64,000 nucleotides of DNA, taken from assembly GCF_003610555.1 (NCBI RefSeq), contig NZ_RAPQ01000008.1, positions 1,976,490 to 2,040,489 of the forward strand, written 5' to 3'. The notes beneath the pieces were generated by a model. That model saw nothing but the letters and a program-made list of their open reading frames with translations. It did no database searches and was not told where the DNA came from. Position numbers and translations under genes: made by a program. This document shows, in pieces, positions 42,246-52,226 of this stretch (the first letter of the stretch is position 1; every line of letters begins with the position of its first letter). Origin of the DNA: Marinifilum flexuosum. GTDB lineage: Bacteria; Bacteroidota; Bacteroidia; Bacteroidales; Marinifilaceae.

Positions 42246-43544
42246 ATGCAAGTAATAAAATACCCCGATAAAAAAGACTGGAAGGCGATTTTGTCACGTC
42301 CTTTGATTGATAATGATGATTTGGAGGATGTGGTAAACCAAATTTTTAATGAGATAAAAACTGGTGGAGATAAGGCTCTGAAAAAATATACCTGGCAGTT
42401 TGATAAAATTAAAATTGATAAGCTTGAGATTACTCAGAAGGAAATCGATAAAGCTGAGGAACTGCTAAGCTCTGAATTAAAAGATGCTTTATTGGTTGCT
42501 GCCAATAACATTAAAAAATTTCATGCTGCTCAATTTCAAAAAACTGAAGTTATAGAAACCACAAAAGGGGTTGAGTGCTGGAGAAAGGCTACACCAATAG
42601 AACGAGTGGGATTATATGTTCCGGGAGGAAGTGCTCCTTTGTTTTCTACTGTCTTGATGTTGGGGATTCCGGCAAAACTTGCAGCTTGTAAAGAGATTGT
42701 TTTGTGCACACCACCGGGTAAGGATGGCAAGATTGATCCGGCGATTCTATACGCCAGTAAATTGGTTGGGGTAGATAAAGTCTTTTGTGTAGGTGGAATT
42801 CAGGCTATCGGGGCTATGGCATTTGGAACAGAAAGTATTCCTAATGTGTATAAAATTTTTGGTCCGGGAAATCAATTTGTTACTGCGGCAAAGCAGAGGG
42901 TAAGCAAACTGGGTGTGGCAATTGACATGCCAGCAGGCCCTTCTGAAGTATTGGTTTTAGCAGATGAAAGTGCGAATCCGGAGTTTATAGCTTCCGACCT
43001 GTTATCACAAGCGGAACATGGGGCAGATAGTCAAGTGATTTTTGTGACCTGGGAAGAATTCTTGGTTAAGGAAGTTCAATTTGCAGTTGATAGGCAGTTA
43101 AACAAGCTTTCTCGCAAAGAGATTGCCGAGCAGGCCTTGCAGAATTCTAAAATTATTTTGGTTTCTTCATTGGATGAAGCATTGGACTTGAGTAATGAAT
43201 ATGGCCCTGAACACCTTATTATATCTGTTAAGGATGAAGGAAAATGTGTAGACAATATATTGAATGCAGGTTCAGTGTTTTTAGGAAATTATACTCCGGA
43301 GAGTGCGGGTGATTACGCTTCAGGAACAAATCACACATTACCAACCAATGGATTTGCTAAATCCTTTTCAGGCGTATGTCTTGAATCTTTTATGAAGAGT
43401 ATTTCATTTCAAAAGATTAGTGAAAAAGGTTTACTTGAACTGGGACCGGTAATTGAGGTGATGGCAAAAGCTGAACAATTGGATGCTCACTGCAATGCAG
43501 TAAGTGTGCGTTTACAAAAACTGAGAGAGGAGGTCAAAGGATGA
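42246..43544 (+). CDS. hisD: Histidinol dehydrogenase
   Basis: A 432-residue enzyme with the full family pattern: ERVGLYVPGGSAPLFSTVLM (about 118-137), VGGIQAIGAMAFGTESIP, KIFGPGNQFVTAAK, DMPAGPSEVLVLAD, LLSQAEHGADSQ with zinc-binding residues, and GPEHLI and NHTLPT near the C-terminus. It performs the last two oxidations, L-histidinol to L-histidine, with NAD and zinc in the cytoplasm. Its stop overlaps the hisC start by four bases (ATGA), suggesting coupled translation. Confidence 0.97.
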   Translation: MQVIKYPDKKDWKAILSRPLIDNDDLEDVVNQIFNEIKTGGDKALKKYTWQFDKIKIDKLEITQKEIDKAEELLSSELKDALLVAANNIKKFHAAQFQKTEVIETTKGVECWRKATPIERVGLYVPGGSAPLFSTVLMLGIPAKLAACKEIVLCTPPGKDGKIDPAILYASKLVGVDKVFCVGGIQAIGAMAFGTESIPNVYKIFGPGNQFVTAAKQRVSKLGVAIDMPAGPSEVLVLADESANPEFIASDLLSQAEHGADSQVIFVTWEEFLVKEVQFAVDRQLNKLSRKEIAEQALQNSKIILVSSLDEALDLSNEYGPEHLIISVKDEGKCVDNILNAGSVFLGNYTPESAGDYASGTNHTLPTNGFAKSFSGVCLESFMKSISFQKISEKGLLELGPVIEVMAKAEQLDAHCNAVSVRLQKLREEVKG

Positions 43545-44593
43545 ATACAAGATTTACACTTGATAATTTGATTCGACCGAATGTGAAACAATTGGTTCCA
43601 TACTCTTCTGCTCGCGATGAATTTTCGGGCAATGGTTCTGTATTTCTCGATGCAAATGAAAATCCATACGAAAATGGAGTCAATCGTTATCCTGATCCTT
43701 TGCAAAATCAATTGAAAAAAAGATTAACTCAATTAAAGGGAGTTCCCCCAACAAGAATGATTCTTGGAAATGGAAGTGATGAGGTAATTGATCTATTGTT
43801 TAGAGCATTTTGTGAGCCTAATAAAGACAATGTTGTAATTTGTACACCTACTTACGGAATGTACGAGGTGGCAGCCAATGTTAATGCAATTGAAATTAAG
43901 GAAGCTCCTTTAGATAAGGATTTCCAGCCCAATATTGATTTGGTAATGGATCTCTCGGATGAGAACTCCAAGATGTTGTTTCTGTGCTCACCTAATAATC
44001 CTACCGCAAATTTGTATAATGAAGATAGGATTGTTCAACTCCTGAAAGCATTTCCGGGGATTGTAATTGTAGATGAGGCTTACGTAGATTTTGCTCCCGG
44101 GAAATCAGTCCTGGATAAGTTAGATGAATATCCAAACCTTGTAATTCTTCAAACTTTGTCGAAAGCCTGGGGCATGGCAGGAATTCGATTGGGAATCGGT
44201 TTTGCATCAGAAGAAATTGTAGGAGTGTTGAATCGCATTAAGCCGCCATATAATGTAAATAGCCTAACACAAACAAAAGCATTGGAATTGCTTGATGATG
44301 AGGCGAAGTATGCAAATCAGGTGAACGAAATTTTACAAGACAGGGAACTGTTAAGCAAGTTTCTTTCTGGCTTATCATGTGTAGAAAAGATTTATCCATC
44401 AGATGCTAATTTTATTTTGATTAAGGTGGATGATGCCAAAAAACTATACAATTACTTATTGGAAAAAGGAATAATTATTAGAGATCGTTCAAAGATTGTT
44501 GGCTTGGAAAATTGTGTAAGAATAAGCATTGGCACCCAAGAAGAGAATAAGCTATTGTGCGAATCATTAAGCGAATACAACTCTAAATTTTAA
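43541..44593 (+). CDS. hisC: Histidinol-phosphate aminotransferase
   Basis: A 350-residue class I/II aminotransferase. Motifs are LDANENPYENGVNRYPDP at the start, LGNGSDEVIDLL (about 78-89), LCSPNNPTANL, VDEAYVDFAP and LSKAWGMAGIRLGIG with the PLP-binding lysine (about 208). It converts imidazole acetol phosphate to histidinol phosphate using glutamate. It lies between hisD and hisB, 3 bases before the latter, in the complete operon. Confidence 0.96.
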   Translation: MNTRFTLDNLIRPNVKQLVPYSSARDEFSGNGSVFLDANENPYENGVNRYPDPLQNQLKKRLTQLKGVPPTRMILGNGSDEVIDLLFRAFCEPNKDNVVICTPTYGMYEVAANVNAIEIKEAPLDKDFQPNIDLVMDLSDENSKMLFLCSPNNPTANLYNEDRIVQLLKAFPGIVIVDEAYVDFAPGKSVLDKLDEYPNLVILQTLSKAWGMAGIRLGIGFASEEIVGVLNRIKPPYNVNSLTQTKALELLDDEAKYANQVNEILQDRELLSKFLSGLSCVEKIYPSDANFILIKVDDAKKLYNYLLEKGIIIRDRSKIVGLENCVRISIGTQEENKLLCESLSEYNSKF

Positions 44594-44596
44594 GCT

Positions 44597-45742
44597 ATGA
44601 ATACAAAAAAGAAAGTTCTTTTTATTGATAGAGATGGTACTTTAATACTTGAACCTCCTGTAGATTATCAAGTGGATAGTTTAGAGAAGCTGGAGTTTTA
44701 TCCGGCTGTGTTTAAAGGCTTATCTAAAATTGTTGATCAATTGGAATATGAGTTGGTGATGGTGACCAATCAGGATGGTTTGGGAACCGATTCATATCCT
44801 GAAAAAACATTCTGGCCTGCACAAAACAAGATGTTGAAGACCTTTTCAAATGAAGGAATTGAATTTAGCGATATCTGCGTTGACAGAACTTTTCCTGAAG
44901 AAAATTCACCTACCCGTAAGCCGGGAACTGCTCTTCTGACCAAATACTTTTCGGAAGAATACGATTTGGCCAACTCTTATGTAATTGGTGATAGGTGGAC
45001 GGATGTGGAATTGGCTAAAAATCTGGGATCGAAAGCCATTTTTATCACATCAAGTGGAAATATTGGAGATGATGAATTGACGGAATCTAAAAATGATCTT
45101 CAAGCATGTATCGCACTTGCAACGGATAGTTGGATAAAGATTTACGAATATCTAAGGTTAGAGGAGAGAACAGCAAGAATAGAACGTGATACCAAGGAAA
45201 CTCAAATCGAAATCAAATTGGATTTGGATGGAGAAGGAAAGGGAGAATTTGATACAGGAATAGGCTTCTTCGATCACATGTTGGATCAAATTGCCAAGCA
45301 CGCAGGTGTTGATTTATCGGTAAAGGTAAAAGGTGATTTGGATGTTGATGAGCACCATACCATTGAAGATACTGCCATTGCTTTGGGAGAAGCTTTTAAT
45401 AAAGCACTGGGTTCAAAGTTAGGCCTTGATCGTTATGGCTTTTCTTTGCCTATGGATGATTGCTTAGCACAGGTATCTTTAGATTTTGGTGGAAGAAACT
45501 GGCTGGTTTGGGATGCTGAATTCAAGCGTGAAATGATTGGAGGTATGCCTACCGAGATGTTCTATCACTTTTTTAAATCATTTACCGATGGAGCTGCATG
45601 CAATTTAAATATTAAGGCAGAGGGACAAAATGAGCATCACAAAATAGAAGGCATTTTTAAAGCCTTGGCCCGAGCCATTCGTATGGCCATTAGAAGAGAT
45701 GTAAACTGCTTGCAATTGCCATCAACAAAAGGAAAGTTATAA
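44597..45742 (+). CDS. hisB: Bifunctional histidinol-phosphatase / imidazoleglycerol-phosphate dehydratase
   Basis: A 381-residue fusion. The N-terminal HAD phosphatase domain (about 1-170) has [23 protein letters not shown] and [10 protein letters not shown]. The C-terminal dehydratase domain (about 190-381) has [33 protein letters not shown] and [20 protein letters not shown], with the manganese-binding histidine pairs. It performs the dehydration (step 6) and dephosphorylation (step 8) of histidine synthesis. The HAD-first fusion is like that of enterobacteria and Bacteroidota. Confidence 0.97.
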   Translation: MNTKKKVLFIDRDGTLILEPPVDYQVDSLEKLEFYPAVFKGLSKIVDQLEYELVMVTNQDGLGTDSYPEKTFWPAQNKMLKTFSNEGIEFSDICVDRTFPEENSPTRKPGTALLTKYFSEEYDLANSYVIGDRWTDVELAKNLGSKAIFITSSGNIGDDELTESKNDLQACIALATDSWIKIYEYLRLEERTARIERDTKETQIEIKLDLDGEGKGEFDTGIGFFDHMLDQIAKHAGVDLSVKVKGDLDVDEHHTIEDTAIALGEAFNKALGSKLGLDRYGFSLPMDDCLAQVSLDFGGRNWLVWDAEFKREMIGGMPTEMFYHFFKSFTDGAACNLNIKAEGQNEHHKIEGIFKALARAIRMAIRRDVNCLQLPSTKGKL

Positions 45743-45745
45743 AGA

Positions 45746-46336
45746 ATGAAGAAGCAAAATATTGTAATTATAGATTATGATGCGGGTAATATTCAGTCGG
45801 TAAAATATGCCTTTGAGCGATTGGGAATTACTCCAATAGTTTCTAAAGATAAAGAGGTGATTCGTAATGCGGATAAAGTGATATTTCCCGGAGTTGGAGA
45901 GGCCTCATGGGCAATGAATTCTCTAAAAGAAAATGATCTGATTGATTTGATTCCTGACTTAAAGCAGCCAGTATTGGGAATTTGCCTGGGAATGCAATTA
46001 ATGTGTGAAAGTACTGAGGAAGGGAACACCAAGGCTCTAGGCATTTTTCCTGTATCCGTAAAGCGTTTTTCCAATGAGCAAAAAGTACCGCATATGGGCT
46101 GGAACCAGCTGGATGATTTAAAAGGAGGATTACTGAATGGTATTAAGCCAAGTGAATTTACCTACTTTGTGCACTCTTACTATGTGCCACTTATAGAGGA
46201 AACAATTGCCAGTTGTGATTACATTGTACCTTTTAGTGCGGCCTTGCAAAAAGATAATTTTTATGCATGTCAGTTTCATCCCGAAAAGTCGGGTGATGTT
46301 GGAGTAAAAATTTTGAAAAACTTTATCAATCTTTAA
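45746..46336 (+). CDS. hisH: Imidazole glycerol phosphate synthase, glutaminase subunit
   Basis: A 196-residue class I glutamine amidotransferase. VIFPGVGEASWAMNSL, the nucleophile Cys in LGICLGMQLMCES (about 80) and the His-Glu pair in CQFHPEKSGDVG are present, as is HMGWNQL typical of HisH. It releases ammonia from glutamine and channels it to HisF, making IGP and AICAR. It is separated from hisF by hisA, a common order. Full length. Confidence 0.96.
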   Translation: MKKQNIVIIDYDAGNIQSVKYAFERLGITPIVSKDKEVIRNADKVIFPGVGEASWAMNSLKENDLIDLIPDLKQPVLGICLGMQLMCESTEEGNTKALGIFPVSVKRFSNEQKVPHMGWNQLDDLKGGLLNGIKPSEFTYFVHSYYVPLIEETIASCDYIVPFSAALQKDNFYACQFHPEKSGDVGVKILKNFINL

Positions 46337-46346
46337 GAAAAAAGCA

Positions 46347-47078
46347 ATGGCAAAAATTAAAATAATACCAGCAATAGATACCATAAAAGGAAAATGTGTT
46401 CGCTTAACCAAGGGGGACTATAATACCGAGAAAGTGTATAGCGAAGATCCTTTGGAAGTAGCAAGAAATTTTGAAGCATTAGGGATTACAAGATTGCACT
46501 TGGTGGATTTGGAAGGTGCAAAATCAGGACACATTTGTAATGCCGAAGTTTTAAGGAGGGTAGCGGAAGGTACCAATTTGAAAATAGATTTTGGTGGAGG
46601 AGTAAAATCCAATGAAGATATTGAACTGGCATTTAAATCAGGTGCAAACCAGGTTACAGGAGGAAGTATAGCTGTATCGAATCCGGAACTAATGGAGAGC
46701 TGGCTCGATAAATATGGTGCAGATAAAATAATTCTGGGTGCCGATGTTAGAAATGAAATGGTTTCCATTTCAGGATGGCAGAAAGATTCGGACTATCACC
46801 TGTACAAATTCCTTGAAAAATATCAGGCCAAGGGAGTAAAGAGTATTATATGTACCGATATTTCTAAAGATGGAATGCTACAAGGCCCGGCGGTGGATTT
46901 ATACAAAGGTGTCATGAAAGAATTTCCGGAACTCAACTTGATAGCCAGTGGAGGTGTGAGTAATATTGAGGATGTTCGGGTGTTAAGTGAGATTGGATGC
47001 TGGGGAGTAATCATCGGTAAGGCGATTTACGAAGAGCGAATTGATGTGAATGAATTGGTTAACGAATTTATATTGTAA
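46347..47078 (+). CDS. hisA: Phosphoribosylformimino-AICAR ribotide isomerase
   Basis: A 243-residue (beta/alpha)8 barrel: IIPAIDTIKGKCVRLTKGDY at the start (catalytic Asp 10), LHLVDLEGAKSG, DFGGGVKSNEDI for the first phosphate site, IICTDISKDGMLQGP with the second catalytic Asp, and IASGGVSNIEDV for the second phosphate site. It isomerises ProFAR to PRFAR. It is homologous to the HisF gene that follows 3 bases later, both derived from a half-barrel duplication. Confidence 0.97.
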   Translation: MAKIKIIPAIDTIKGKCVRLTKGDYNTEKVYSEDPLEVARNFEALGITRLHLVDLEGAKSGHICNAEVLRRVAEGTNLKIDFGGGVKSNEDIELAFKSGANQVTGGSIAVSNPELMESWLDKYGADKIILGADVRNEMVSISGWQKDSDYHLYKFLEKYQAKGVKSIICTDISKDGMLQGPAVDLYKGVMKEFPELNLIASGGVSNIEDVRVLSEIGCWGVIIGKAIYEERIDVNELVNEFIL

Positions 47079-47081
47079 GTT

Positions 47082-47837
47082 ATGCTATCGAAAAGAATAA
47101 TACCATGTTTGGATGTGAAGGATGGCAGAACGGTAAAGGGAGTTAACTTCGTTGATCTTCGTGATGCCGGTGATGCGGTTGAGTTGGCTGCTTACTATGC
47201 AGAACAAGGAGCCGACGAATTGGTATTCCTTGACATTACAGCCACCCACGAAAAAAGAAAGACTTTGGTTGAATTGGTACAAAAAGTGGCCAGAGAATTG
47301 AATATTCCGTTTACCGTTGGAGGTGGAATATCAACACCTGAGGATGTAGGAGTTCTTTTAAATGCTGGCGCAGATAAAGTATCCATAAACTCAGCAGCTG
47401 TGCGAAATCCGCAATTGATATCCGATTTGGCAAAAAGATTTGGAAGTCAGTGTGTGGTTTTAGCTGTTGATGCCAAATGTGTTGATGGCAATTGGGAAGT
47501 GTTTCTGAATGGAGGTCGACTTTCAACGGGAATCGATCTGTTTGAATGGATTCTAAAGGCAGAGCAGCTTGGTGCTGGTGAAATTCTTTTTACATCCATG
47601 AATCACGATGGTACGAAAAATGGTTTTGCTAATGAAACATTAGCGAAGCTGTCTGAGATGGTAAATATTCCGGTAATTGCTTCGGGAGGCGCAGGTAATA
47701 TGGAGCACTTTGCAGATACTTTTATCGAAGGAAAGGCTGATGCAGCCTTGGCGGCAAGTGTTTTCCATTTCAAAGAAATTGAAGTGCCAGAACTGAAGAA
47801 ATATCTGAAAACTAAAAATATCCCAGTAAGAATTTAA
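47082..47837 (+). CDS. hisF: Imidazole glycerol phosphate synthase, cyclase subunit
   Basis: A 251-residue barrel with [19 protein letters not shown] (catalytic Asp 11), [26 protein letters not shown], the [10 protein letters not shown] segment, [15 protein letters not shown] with the second catalytic Asp (about 130 in the family), and [13 protein letters not shown]. It uses ammonia from HisH to convert PRFAR to IGP and AICAR. It is followed by a 66-base gap before hisIE, the largest gap in the operon. Confidence 0.97.
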   Translation: MLSKRIIPCLDVKDGRTVKGVNFVDLRDAGDAVELAAYYAEQGADELVFLDITATHEKRKTLVELVQKVARELNIPFTVGGGISTPEDVGVLLNAGADKVSINSAAVRNPQLISDLAKRFGSQCVVLAVDAKCVDGNWEVFLNGGRLSTGIDLFEWILKAEQLGAGEILFTSMNHDGTKNGFANETLAKLSEMVNIPVIASGGAGNMEHFADTFIEGKADAALAASVFHFKEIEVPELKKYLKTKNIPVRI

Positions 47838-47903
47838 ATGTATTAAATAGGAGAGGATAGTCTGAAAAAGCCTTGATTCTCATATTGCAAAATGTAATAA
47901 AAA

Positions 47904-48524
47904 ATGAATTTTAAAGATCTAACAAACCAAATTGATTTTAATAAAGGCGATGGCTTGGTTCCTGCCATTATACAAGATGTAAAAACCCAAAAAGTATTGA
48001 TGTTGGGTTACATGAACAAAGAGTCGTATGAAAAGACTATCGAATTGGGAAAGGTGACATTCTACAGTAGAAGCAAACAAAGATTGTGGACCAAAGGAGA
48101 GGAGAGTGGGAATTTCCTAAATCTAAAAGACCTTAGTTTGGATTGCGATAAGGATACATTATTAATAAAGGTTGATCCTGTAGGACCTGTTTGTCACAAA
48201 GGAACAGATACTTGTTGGGAAGAAGCTAATGAGGCAAGTTCCATCGATTTTCTTTTGCAATTGCAGCAAGTGATTACAGAAAGAAAGAAGAATCTATCAG
48301 AGAAATCTTACACGGCAAGTTTGTTCCAAAAAGGGATTAACAAAATTGCTCAAAAGGTAGGTGAGGAAGCTGTTGAGTTGGTAATTGAAGCCAAAGACGA
48401 TAATGAAGATTTATTCATGGGTGAAGCAGCCGATTTAATGTTTCACTATTTGGTATTGTTATCAGCAAAAGGATATAGTTTAGAGCAAGTTGTTGCTTTA
48501 TTGGAAACAAGACATTCTAAATAA
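47904..48524 (+). CDS. hisIE: Bifunctional phosphoribosyl-AMP cyclohydrolase / phosphoribosyl-ATP pyrophosphatase
   Basis: A 206-residue fusion. The N-terminal HisI domain has VLMLGYMNKESYEKT, FYSRSKQRLWTKGEESGN and zinc-binding cysteines in DCDKD and GPVCHKGTDTCW. The C-terminal HisE domain (about 120-206) has QKVGEEAVELVIEAKDD and MGEAADLMFHYLVLL. It catalyses steps 2 and 3 of the pathway. It ends the his operon; a symmetrical hairpin follows 36 bases later. Confidence 0.97.
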   Translation: MNFKDLTNQIDFNKGDGLVPAIIQDVKTQKVLMLGYMNKESYEKTIELGKVTFYSRSKQRLWTKGEESGNFLNLKDLSLDCDKDTLLIKVDPVGPVCHKGTDTCWEEANEASSIDFLLQLQQVITERKKNLSEKSYTASLFQKGINKIAQKVGEEAVELVIEAKDDNEDLFMGEAADLMFHYLVLLSAKGYSLEQVVALLETRHSK

Positions 48525-48559
48525 CGCGAATTCGACGTAAAATAATTAAACTGGATGCT

Positions 48560-48590
48560 TTGAGAGTATCACTTCAAGTGATGCTCTCAA
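48560..48590. terminator. Hairpin after the his operon
   Basis: TTGAGAGTATCACTT and AAGTGATGCTCTCAA form a nearly perfect stem. It lacks a T run on either strand, so efficiency as an intrinsic terminator is uncertain. It lies between convergent genes. Confidence 0.6.
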
Positions 48591-48636
48591 TTGATCAAAA
48601 TAGGTGCTGTGTTTGAGTCTTACCTCCTTGTTTTAT

Positions 48637-50274
48637 TTAACGAATTGGAAGTGTGAAATAAAATGAAGAGCCTTCTCCATATGTTGACTTTACCCAAATT
48701 TGTCCATCCATAATTTGTAATAACTTTTTGCAGATATTTAGGCCTAATCCTGAGCCTCTATATAAAACAGTCGTGTCAATTTCAATTTTTCGGAACCTAT
48801 CGAAAATATAGTTTAAGGACGACGGTTCGATTCCTATTCCTGTGTCTTCTACACAGAAAATTAATTCACTATCACTATTATAACTTGCATAAACGGAAAT
48901 GGTTCCATTTTTGGTAAATTTTATTGCGTTTTCTATTAAGTTGTTAAAGATTTGCTTTACTCTTAATTGATCTGCTGTAATTTCAAACACATCTGTGTTT
49001 AGCTGATTAACAAAGCGGATTGTAAGATTCTTTTTGGAAATACTTCGGGTTTGTATGGCAACGATATCTTCAATAAGTTTGATAACATTAAATTCCTGAT
49101 AGTTTAAATTAATTTGACCTGATTCTATAATGGATAAATCTAAAATCTCATCAATTAAGTGTGTTAAATCATTACAATTAGTTCTAATAATATTGGCAAA
49201 TAAATCAGTTTTTTCCTGGTTTAAATCCTTTGATGTTAAAAGCTCTGAAAATCCTTGGATTGCATTTAATGGAGTTCTGATTTCATGAGACATATTGGCT
49301 AAGAATGAGCTTTTTAATGTGTTGCTTTCCTCTGCTTTTTCTTTTGCTTTTTTTAGTTCCTTTGTTTTTTTTGCAACATTTTTTCTTAAAGCTTTGTTCC
49401 ATATCCACATGAATAGTAAGCCTAACGCAAATATCAGTAATGTTGCCAATAAACTTCCCCAAAAAATTTGTTTCTGCCAGAATGGTCTCGAATTAATTTG
49501 AATGTAATGGTTGTAAATTTGACTTTGCTCTTTGGGGCTTATTTCAGCTAATCCTTTTGAAATGATTCTGGCCAACATTGGTTGATCATTTCTTATGGCA
49601 AAGCCAAGTTTGTTGTCGTAGTTAGCATTGCCAACAATTTTAACATTTGGTATTAATTGATTGTGTATAGTTTGAATACCATAACCCTGCTGAGTAATTA
49701 CAACATCAATCTTTTTAGCCGATAATTTAAGAAGACATTCCAAATCGCTTTTATAAGGGACCAAATTGATTTCAGGGTACATTACTTCAAGATGTTCTTG
49801 TATCGCATAATTATCAACTACACCAACATTAATGTTTTCCAATTCTTCAATTTTGATATTTTCCGGAGCATCATTTCTCATGAAAATTACATGAGGGATA
49901 GAAATGAAGGGTTCGGTAAAGAAGAAGTGCTTCCGTCTATCAGGAGTTTCCTGAATCTCTAAAATGATATCAACATCCTTGTTTATTCCTGCCTGGAGTA
50001 TGTCTTTCCATGTGGAATGTATTACTTTTTTAAATTTATAATCAAGTTTTGTTTCCAGTAATGAAAGAATATCAATGGAAATTCCAATTGATTTACCTTC
50101 TTCATCGGTGTATTGAAAGGGAGGAAAAACTGCAGATACTGCAATGGAAACATTAGGATGTTCTTCTAGCCATTGTCTCTCTTTAAAAGTAAGGATATCA
50201 TATTCTTTTCTTGAGCAAGAAAGAATTATAAGAAATGAGAGAAGAAGAAAAATGAAATGTTTTTTGCGTCCCAT
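48637..50274 (-). CDS. Sensor histidine kinase with SBP_bac_3 (amino-acid-binding-like) domain
   Basis: A 545-residue membrane kinase. A lipoprotein-like signal ([13 protein letters not shown]) precedes a periplasmic solute-binding domain (about 35-260: [35 protein letters not shown]). A membrane segment (about 275-292) leads to a HisKA domain with [15 protein letters not shown] and an ATPase domain ([31 protein letters not shown]). There is no receiver domain. Domains of this BvgS/EvgS type sense amino acids or other small ligands. It is a single gene, converging on the his operon; no regulator is adjacent. A link to histidine is unproven. Confidence 0.92.
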   Translation of the reverse strand: MGRKKHFIFLLLSFLIILSCSRKEYDILTFKERQWLEEHPNVSIAVSAVFPPFQYTDEEGKSIGISIDILSLLETKLDYKFKKVIHSTWKDILQAGINKDVDIILEIQETPDRRKHFFFTEPFISIPHVIFMRNDAPENIKIEELENINVGVVDNYAIQEHLEVMYPEINLVPYKSDLECLLKLSAKKIDVVITQQGYGIQTIHNQLIPNVKIVGNANYDNKLGFAIRNDQPMLARIISKGLAEISPKEQSQIYNHYIQINSRPFWQKQIFWGSLLATLLIFALGLLFMWIWNKALRKNVAKKTKELKKAKEKAEESNTLKSSFLANMSHEIRTPLNAIQGFSELLTSKDLNQEKTDLFANIIRTNCNDLTHLIDEILDLSIIESGQINLNYQEFNVIKLIEDIVAIQTRSISKKNLTIRFVNQLNTDVFEITADQLRVKQIFNNLIENAIKFTKNGTISVYASYNSDSELIFCVEDTGIGIEPSSLNYIFDRFRKIEIDTTVLYRGSGLGLNICKKLLQIMDGQIWVKSTYGEGSSFYFTLPIR

Positions 50275-50367
50275 GCAATAAGAGAATTTTAAGGACTTAA
50301 AATAATTAATTTAAATGAATATTCATACAATTTCCTCTGTGATTTCTATTTATGAAAGGAAGTAAAT

Positions 50368-50405
50368 AAAAAAGCTTGTGAAAGCTATAGCCCTCACAAA
50401 CTTTA
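50368..50405 (-). terminator. Terminator of the nitroreductase gene
   Basis: AAAGCTTGTGA and TCACAAACTTT pair with one mismatch; the minus strand ends in a T run, about 20 bases after the stop. Confidence 0.75.
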
Positions 50406-50422
50406 TTTTCATTTCTCAAATC

Positions 50423-50941
50423 TTAAAAACGATTTCTATGTATTTTTTCTCTTTTTAGAAAAGATTTATCTCTACCTTCCTTAACTCCATCTTTATGCCC
50501 AATGCCAATAATGGCAAGAACTTTTTGATTTTTAGGAATGCCTAATAGTTCTTGAATGTATTTTTCGGCTGAAGAATTCTCGTTGTGCTCGCGACCTCTT
50601 ATTTGTACCCAGGTAGCTCCTAAGTCTTCTTTTTCGACTTGTAGCAACATGTAGGCTGCTGCAATTGAAGTATCCTCAATCCAAACATCGCTTTTTTCTT
50701 CGTCTCCAGTTATTACTATTGATACGGGAGCGTATTTCAGAAAACTTGCCCCGCCAGGTTTGCTTTCAGAAAGTTTTAGGTTAAGCTCTGGCTGATCACA
50801 CACAATAAATTCGCATGGGTATTTGCTTTTTGATGATGGAGCCAATAAGCCTGCTTCCAGAATTCTGTCAATCTTTTCCTCTTTTACTTTTTCGGCAGTA
50901 AACCTTCTTACACTTCTTCGTTTGTAAAGTATATCTAGCAT
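50423..50941 (-). CDS. Nitroreductase family protein
   Basis: A 172-residue FMN-dependent oxidoreductase of the nitroreductase fold. DILYKRRSVRRFTAEKVKEEKID at the start, LLAPSSKSKYPCEFIVCD (FMN-binding), SIAAAYMLLQVEKEDLGATWVQIRG and LGIPKNQKVLAIIGIGHKDG near the end are family motifs. These enzymes reduce nitro compounds, quinones or flavins with NAD(P)H in the cytoplasm; the natural substrate cannot be inferred. The gene is monocistronic. Confidence 0.92.
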   Translation of the reverse strand: MLDILYKRRSVRRFTAEKVKEEKIDRILEAGLLAPSSKSKYPCEFIVCDQPELNLKLSESKPGGASFLKYAPVSIVITGDEEKSDVWIEDTSIAAAYMLLQVEKEDLGATWVQIRGREHNENSSAEKYIQELLGIPKNQKVLAIIGIGHKDGVKEGRDKSFLKREKIHRNRF

Positions 50942-51112
50942 GATAATTTTTTTAATACAATTTCAAAAATAGGAAATTATAACTAAACCAGTTTAGTCCT
51001 GATGGTATGTCGCTAATATGTTGTTCATACACTTTTTGTTTTGATACAAGGATTCCTCTTTGCTTAATTTATTCATTACTTTTATGGGTAAAATCCACCA
51101 AAAAGTATTGTT

Positions 51113-52141
51113 ATGAAGAGTATACTTACGTTTTTTTTGGTCTTGTTGGCATTTTGTTTAAGTGCTCAAGATTATCCTGAATCTTATATGTGCTATAAGG
51201 CTGGATCCGATATTGCTATAGATGGTTTATTGTCGGATGAGGAGTGGGGTAAGGCCAATTGGACCAGTAAATTTGTAGATATTGAGGGAGATAAAAAGCC
51301 AAAACCAAAATACAAAACGCGAGTTAAAATGCTGTGGGATGAAAACTACTTTTATATAGCGGCAGAATTGCAAGAACTGCATATTTGGGCTAAACTAAAA
51401 CAACGTGACACAGTTATTTTTTACGATAATGATTTTGAGGTTTTTATCGATCCGCAAGGAGATAATCATAGGTATTATGAATTTGAGATAAATGCCTTAA
51501 ATACCATTTGGGATTTAATGCTTGCCAAACCATATCGCGATGGTGCACCTGCTATTAATGCATGGGATATAAAAGGATTAAAATCTGCAGTTAAAGTATA
51601 TGGAACATTAAATAATCCTAAGGATAAAGATAAAAAGTGGACTGTGGAAATCGCTTTTCCTTGGGAGGTTCTGAAAGAGTGCGCTTATCAAGGAAGAAAG
51701 CCAAAGTCGGGCGAGCAGTGGAGAGTAAATTTCTCAAGAGTAAATTGGGAGGTTGAGCATAAAGATGGAAAGTATCACAAGAAAATAAATCCCAAAACAG
51801 GAAAAACTTACCCGGAGTACAACTGGGTTTGGTCTCCACAAGGAGTAATTGCAATGCATCAGCCAGAAACATGGGGGTATGTTGAGTTTACCGATGAAAT
51901 TGTGGGTGGAAAGGAACTCACACCAAGAATAGATCAAGATTATCCAGCCAAAATAGAATTAATCAGGCTTTATACTTTAGAGAAGAAAATGTATGAAAAG
52001 TATGGTAAATATTTCAACAAGATAACTTCGAACTATCCTGTTTTAATTGAAACAACGCGCAAGCAGTTTTTAATTTCAATTCAATCTGCTTCTGGTAAAA
52101 CATGGTATATAAATCAGGAAAGTAAATTATGGACTGAATAA
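51113..52141 (+). CDS. Secreted CBM9-like carbohydrate-binding (DOMON-type) protein
   Basis: A 342-residue protein with a signal peptide (MKSILTFFLVLLAFCLSAQ). Residues about 25-235 form a family 9-like carbohydrate-binding domain: DIAIDGLLSDEEWGKANW, VKMLWDENYFYIAAEL, FYDNDFEVFIDPQGDNHRYYEFEINALNTIWDL and EIAFPWEVL. The last 75 residues are not recognised. Proteins of this type bind glycans outside the inner membrane and are often annotated as carbohydrate-binding family 9-like. It is monocistronic with its own terminator. Confidence 0.88.
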   Translation: MKSILTFFLVLLAFCLSAQDYPESYMCYKAGSDIAIDGLLSDEEWGKANWTSKFVDIEGDKKPKPKYKTRVKMLWDENYFYIAAELQELHIWAKLKQRDTVIFYDNDFEVFIDPQGDNHRYYEFEINALNTIWDLMLAKPYRDGAPAINAWDIKGLKSAVKVYGTLNNPKDKDKKWTVEIAFPWEVLKECAYQGRKPKSGEQWRVNFSRVNWEVEHKDGKYHKKINPKTGKTYPEYNWVWSPQGVIAMHQPETWGYVEFTDEIVGGKELTPRIDQDYPAKIELIRLYTLEKKMYEKYGKYFNKITSNYPVLIETTRKQFLISIQSASGKTWYINQESKLWTE

Positions 52142-52146
52142 ATTTT

Positions 52147-52176
52147 AAAGAGCTTGTATTTGCAAGCTCTTTTTTA
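52147..52176 (+). terminator. Terminator of the CBM9-like gene
   Basis: AAAGAGCTTG and CAAGCTCTTT pair around a 6-base loop, followed by T residues. Confidence 0.88.
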
Positions 52177-52226
52177 TATACATAAATTTATCCTTTCGTT
52201 TTTTCAAATAACCCAATACGAATCAA